37,314 nucleotides of DNA, from contig JAUMWJ010000021.1 in assembly GCA_030529655.1 (NCBI GenBank), forward strand, positions 1-37,314, read 5' to 3'. Both the position numbers and the translations under genes were made by a program. Source of the stretch: Eubacteriales bacterium (lineage in GTDB: Bacteria > Bacillota > Clostridia > Oscillospirales > Oscillospiraceae). This document shows, in pieces, positions 35,264 through 37,314 of this stretch (the first letter of the stretch is position 1; every line of letters starts with the position of its first letter). The notes under the pieces were generated by a model, which saw nothing but the letters and a program-made list of their open reading frames with translations, was not told the origin of the DNA and did not search any database.

Positions 35264-36398
35264 AAGGCACCACATTTCCCGCGGCCATCAGAAGATAGGC
35301 GATCAGAATCACCAGCTGCATGACCGTTCCGCCCCAGGCCCCCAAAATCGCCTCACCGGGCTCTTTTCGGGACTTGCGGTAGGCGGGCACCACCAGCAGA
35401 GCGATGATAATGGCGATCAAGCCACCTGCCAGACGCATATATTCCATGAAGCCGCCCAGCCCGATCAAGGTGATGAGCAGGGATGGCAATGTACCGATGA
35501 GCCAGCAAAGGCGGTGGTCACATTTGAGCTGATCGTTGACAATATCGCCCAGCGCCAAAGACAGGGACCAATAGGTGGTCAGCATGGCCAGAACGGTGAA
35601 TATGTCGCCCAATATTTCTGCCCAGGTGCCGATGCCACGGCTCCAACCGATCATGGCCAGCTCTGTCACGGTATCGGAGGCGGAAAGAGCACAGAAGGTG
35701 ATGACCAGAATCAGGAGCAGATTGTTGCCCAGACCCAAAGCTACGGCGCGCTTGACTTTTTTTACATCGCCGTCCAGTCCCTCCACCGCCTGAGGCACGG
35801 AGAAGAACGCCCCGAAGGCGAACATCACCAGACCGAAATACGCCAGCGCCTGATTGAGTGTTCCGACACGGAAGGGCAGGGAGTGATTCAGCTTGAACAG
35901 AGAACACACCGCCAACACGCCGATGACGCCGAAAATGATCGTCACGGCCACCTTTTCACTGACACCAACGGCCTTCAGCCCGAAGAAAACCACGCTGGCC
36001 GCCACGATGTAGAAAAGGATCTCACCCCAGAGCAGCGGGATCCCCAGCAGCTGCGCAAGGATCTCTCCGGCACCGGAGATATAGGTGGCCAGATTGGTGA
36101 ACAGTACCAGCGCCATGATGACGAAAAATACCGTGGTCAGGGCCTTTTTTGCCTTGCCGGGGAACAGGTAGTGACCGAAAATCTCAATGATCTGCACCTG
36201 ACCGCCGGTTTTGATGACTGTTTCGGCAATCATCACATGGAGTACATAGCTGGCTGCAAAAGCCGCCAGCAGAATGGCCAGAGACAGCAAAACACCGTTT
36301 TTGACCGCCAGATAGGGCAGCGCCATAACACCGCCGCCAATTCCGTAGCCGGTGATGATACAGGCCGCCTCCCAGGTGGTCAGCTTCTTCTTTTTCAT
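35256..36398 (-). CDS. Aromatic-type amino-acid permease
   Basis: A 380-residue membrane transporter with about 11 helices. TM1 is WEAACIITGYGIGGGVMALP, the unwound-helix motif of the Trp/Tyr permease and related amino-acid/auxin permease families. VMFAFGAFFSVPQAVEGLDG marks the TM6 region. AGGAGG precedes ATG 36398. It is first in a two-gene operon with the amidohydrolase. The substrate is likely an amino acid or its derivative, but its identity is not determinable here. Confidence 0.82.
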   Translation of the reverse strand: MKKKKLTTWEAACIITGYGIGGGVMALPYLAVKNGVLLSLAILLAAFAASYVLHVMIAETVIKTGGQVQIIEIFGHYLFPGKAKKALTTVFFVIMALVLFTNLATYISGAGEILAQLLGIPLLWGEILFYIVAASVVFFGLKAVGVSEKVAVTIIFGVIGVLAVCSLFKLNHSLPFRVGTLNQALAYFGLVMFAFGAFFSVPQAVEGLDGDVKKVKRAVALGLGNNLLLILVITFCALSASDTVTELAMIGWSRGIGTWAEILGDIFTVLAMLTTYWSLSLALGDIVNDQLKCDHRLCWLIGTLPSLLITLIGLGGFMEYMRLAGGLIAIIIALLVVPAYRKSRKEPGEAILGAWGGTVMQLVILIAYLLMAAGNVVPYE

Positions 36399-36926
36399 CG
36401 GAAATTCCTCCTGCTGTTTTCTTTTTCCTGCCGTAAAAAGTTTTCTCGGGATTGCAGAGCAAAGACCTGCAACCGCTATATTATCGCATATTCATTTTAT
36501 CGCATATTCTATGTTTGCGCAAGAAAAATAACGAAATAAGAGGTGCTCTTGTCCGCACAGAGCCCCGGTGACATATGAAAAGGGCAGCCCCACGCATAGA
36601 ATCAGCCAAAGGGAAAAGGCGGAAAAAGCAAGTAATACTTTTACCAAAATTAGCCATGCAATATTTCCCAAAAAAGGTTTGCAATATATGGATATCTTCG
36701 GCAGATCCAACGCACATTTCTGCTTTTGTGAAGATCAAATTGTCTCGGCTCAAATTATATAGAGGTGTTAGATCATGTGCAAACGGTATCTATCAGTGGA
36801 CGATTACCGAACAGGGGCCTGAGCCCCTGGATAAACGTAGTTTCTGCAGCCCATCGTGGAATAGTTGAAGAAGTAGAAATTGCCGAAAGATTGTGATTGA
36901 CATATCGCCAACGAATTGGTTTTTTT
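36399..36926. other. Gene-poor region with 13-bp direct repeats and a hairpin
   Basis: No gene I can support. TTATCGCATATTC occurs at 36481-36493 and 36497-36509 (16-base period), about 85-110 bases upstream of the permease start, a possible regulator site. A 7-bp stem (CAGGGGC 36812-36818 with 36823-36829, loop CTGA) lies further on. A 72-codon minus-strand frame at 36492-36710 could encode one hydrophobic helix (WLILVKVLLAFSAFSLWLIL) but has no ribosome site. The region may be decayed mobile DNA next to the 26-bp repeat. Confidence 0.4.
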
Positions 36927-36952
36927 CATTACCGCACTCTGACATCACCCCA
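36927..36952 (+). repeat. 26-bp direct repeat, copy 2
   Basis: Identical to 3574-3599 in the same orientation. On the minus strand it begins at the Trp-Gly codons of the truncated deacetylase and supplies its premature stop (36929-36931). Confidence 0.9.
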
Positions 36953-37135
36953 TGCGGCATCGAAGGAGATAGAGCAGACTTTATCCTCCTTCTCCACGCA
37001 GTAAATGGGGAGTTGGCGTGTGGCGGCTGTGGCAGATACGGAGTTGGGGTAAGTGACCACATAGAAGATACCTGCCGCCATAGCCAGTGCAGCCAGAATT
37101 GCTACATAACGGCGGCGTATCAAGAATATTTTCAT
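36929..37135 (-). pseudogene. Truncated PdaB-like polysaccharide deacetylase
   Basis: Only the first 68 residues or so remain. They comprise a basic start and one hydrophobic segment (RYVAILAALAMAAGIFYVVT) and then LPIYCVEKEDKVCSISFDAA WG (written with a break), the opening strand of the NodB deacetylase fold as found in sporulation PdaB proteins. The reading frame then enters the 26-bp repeat and stops after DVRVR. A full PdaB-type protein is about 230-250 residues and would show the metal-binding HxxxH, which is absent. ATG 37135 is preferred over 37141 for ribosome-site spacing. Confidence 0.72.
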
Positions 37136-37314
37136 GTTCATCCCGTCCTTTTCATTTTTGCCAACCTATGCGAAAAATGAGGGGAATATGACGGCAGAAA
37201 CTGAGCAATAACGCCTCGCATTAAAGCAAACTTATAATATACGGAATGTTCCGAACTCTTAAAATGAGTCGAATGGAAAAGAAGCTTCAGAACTTTCCGC
37301 GCAGCTCCACTACC

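Overview
The window looks like a chromosomal surface-polysaccharide locus of a Gram-positive gut-type Clostridia, probably Oscillospiraceae/Ruminococcaceae-like. This rests on a SipW-cognate signal peptide, a CpsB/C/D-type Gram-positive kinase-phosphatase set, a LytR-CpsA-Psr lipoprotein, a PdaB-like deacetylase fragment, AGGAGG-type ribosome binding sites and intermediate GC content judged by eye. No rRNA, tRNA, CRISPR array, integrase or replication gene was found.

Layout. (1) 1-4.7 kb is an accessory, rearranged edge. It holds an orphan AP2-domain DNA-binding protein, a secreted beta-helix protein with a SipW-cognate signal, a cluster of strong hairpins, and a remnant bounded by IS66-like terminal repeats. 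The remnant contains the C-terminal piece of an IS66 transposase and a 5'-truncated beta-helix gene. (2) 4.75-22.9 kb is the main plus-strand polysaccharide operon. In order it holds a DegT-type sugar aminotransferase, an initiating sugar-phosphate transferase, an acyltransferase, a GT2, a TviB-type UDP-HexNAc 6-dehydrogenase, two GT4s, a 1591-residue secreted phosphodiester glycosidase with tandem wall-binding repeats, a Wzy/ligase-type polymerase with its own promoter, a second acyltransferase, a second GT2, a Wzx flippase, a TupA-like ATP-grasp enzyme and a lipoprotein. (3) 23.1-24.8 kb holds two minus-strand phage tail-fibre genes, one with collagen-like repeats. (4) 25.0-26.4 kb is an amino-acid permease. 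(5) 26.5-29.0 kb, minus strand, holds a UDP-glucuronate 4-epimerase and a UDP-glucose 6-dehydrogenase with an XRE helix-turn-helix fused to its N-terminus. (6) 29.3-33.4 kb, divergent plus strand, is the control and attachment operon: Wzz-like adaptor, CpsD tyrosine kinase, a secreted membrane-tailed protein, CpsB phosphatase and an LCP lipoprotein. (7) 33.7-36.4 kb, minus strand, holds a YtcJ-like amidohydrolase and an aromatic-type amino-acid permease. (8) The window ends in a truncated PdaB-like polysaccharide deacetylase.

How it works together (inference): sugar precursors are made by the aminotransferase, TviB-type dehydrogenase, Ugd and 4-epimerase. The repeat unit is started on undecaprenyl phosphate by the PglC/WcaJ-like transferase, extended by four GTs and acylated. 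It is flipped by Wzx and polymerised by Wzy under Wzz/CpsD/CpsB control, then attached to the wall by the LCP protein. The phosphodiester glycosidase is the likely secreted remodeller.

Most unusual points: a 26-bp perfect direct repeat at 3574-3599 and 36927-36952, about 33 kb apart, each copy lying where a gene is cut short; the HTH-Ugd fusion next to a promoter carrying a helically phased direct repeat; three nearly identical 219-bp repeats in the glycosidase; and the isolated tail-fibre pair inside the polysaccharide locus.
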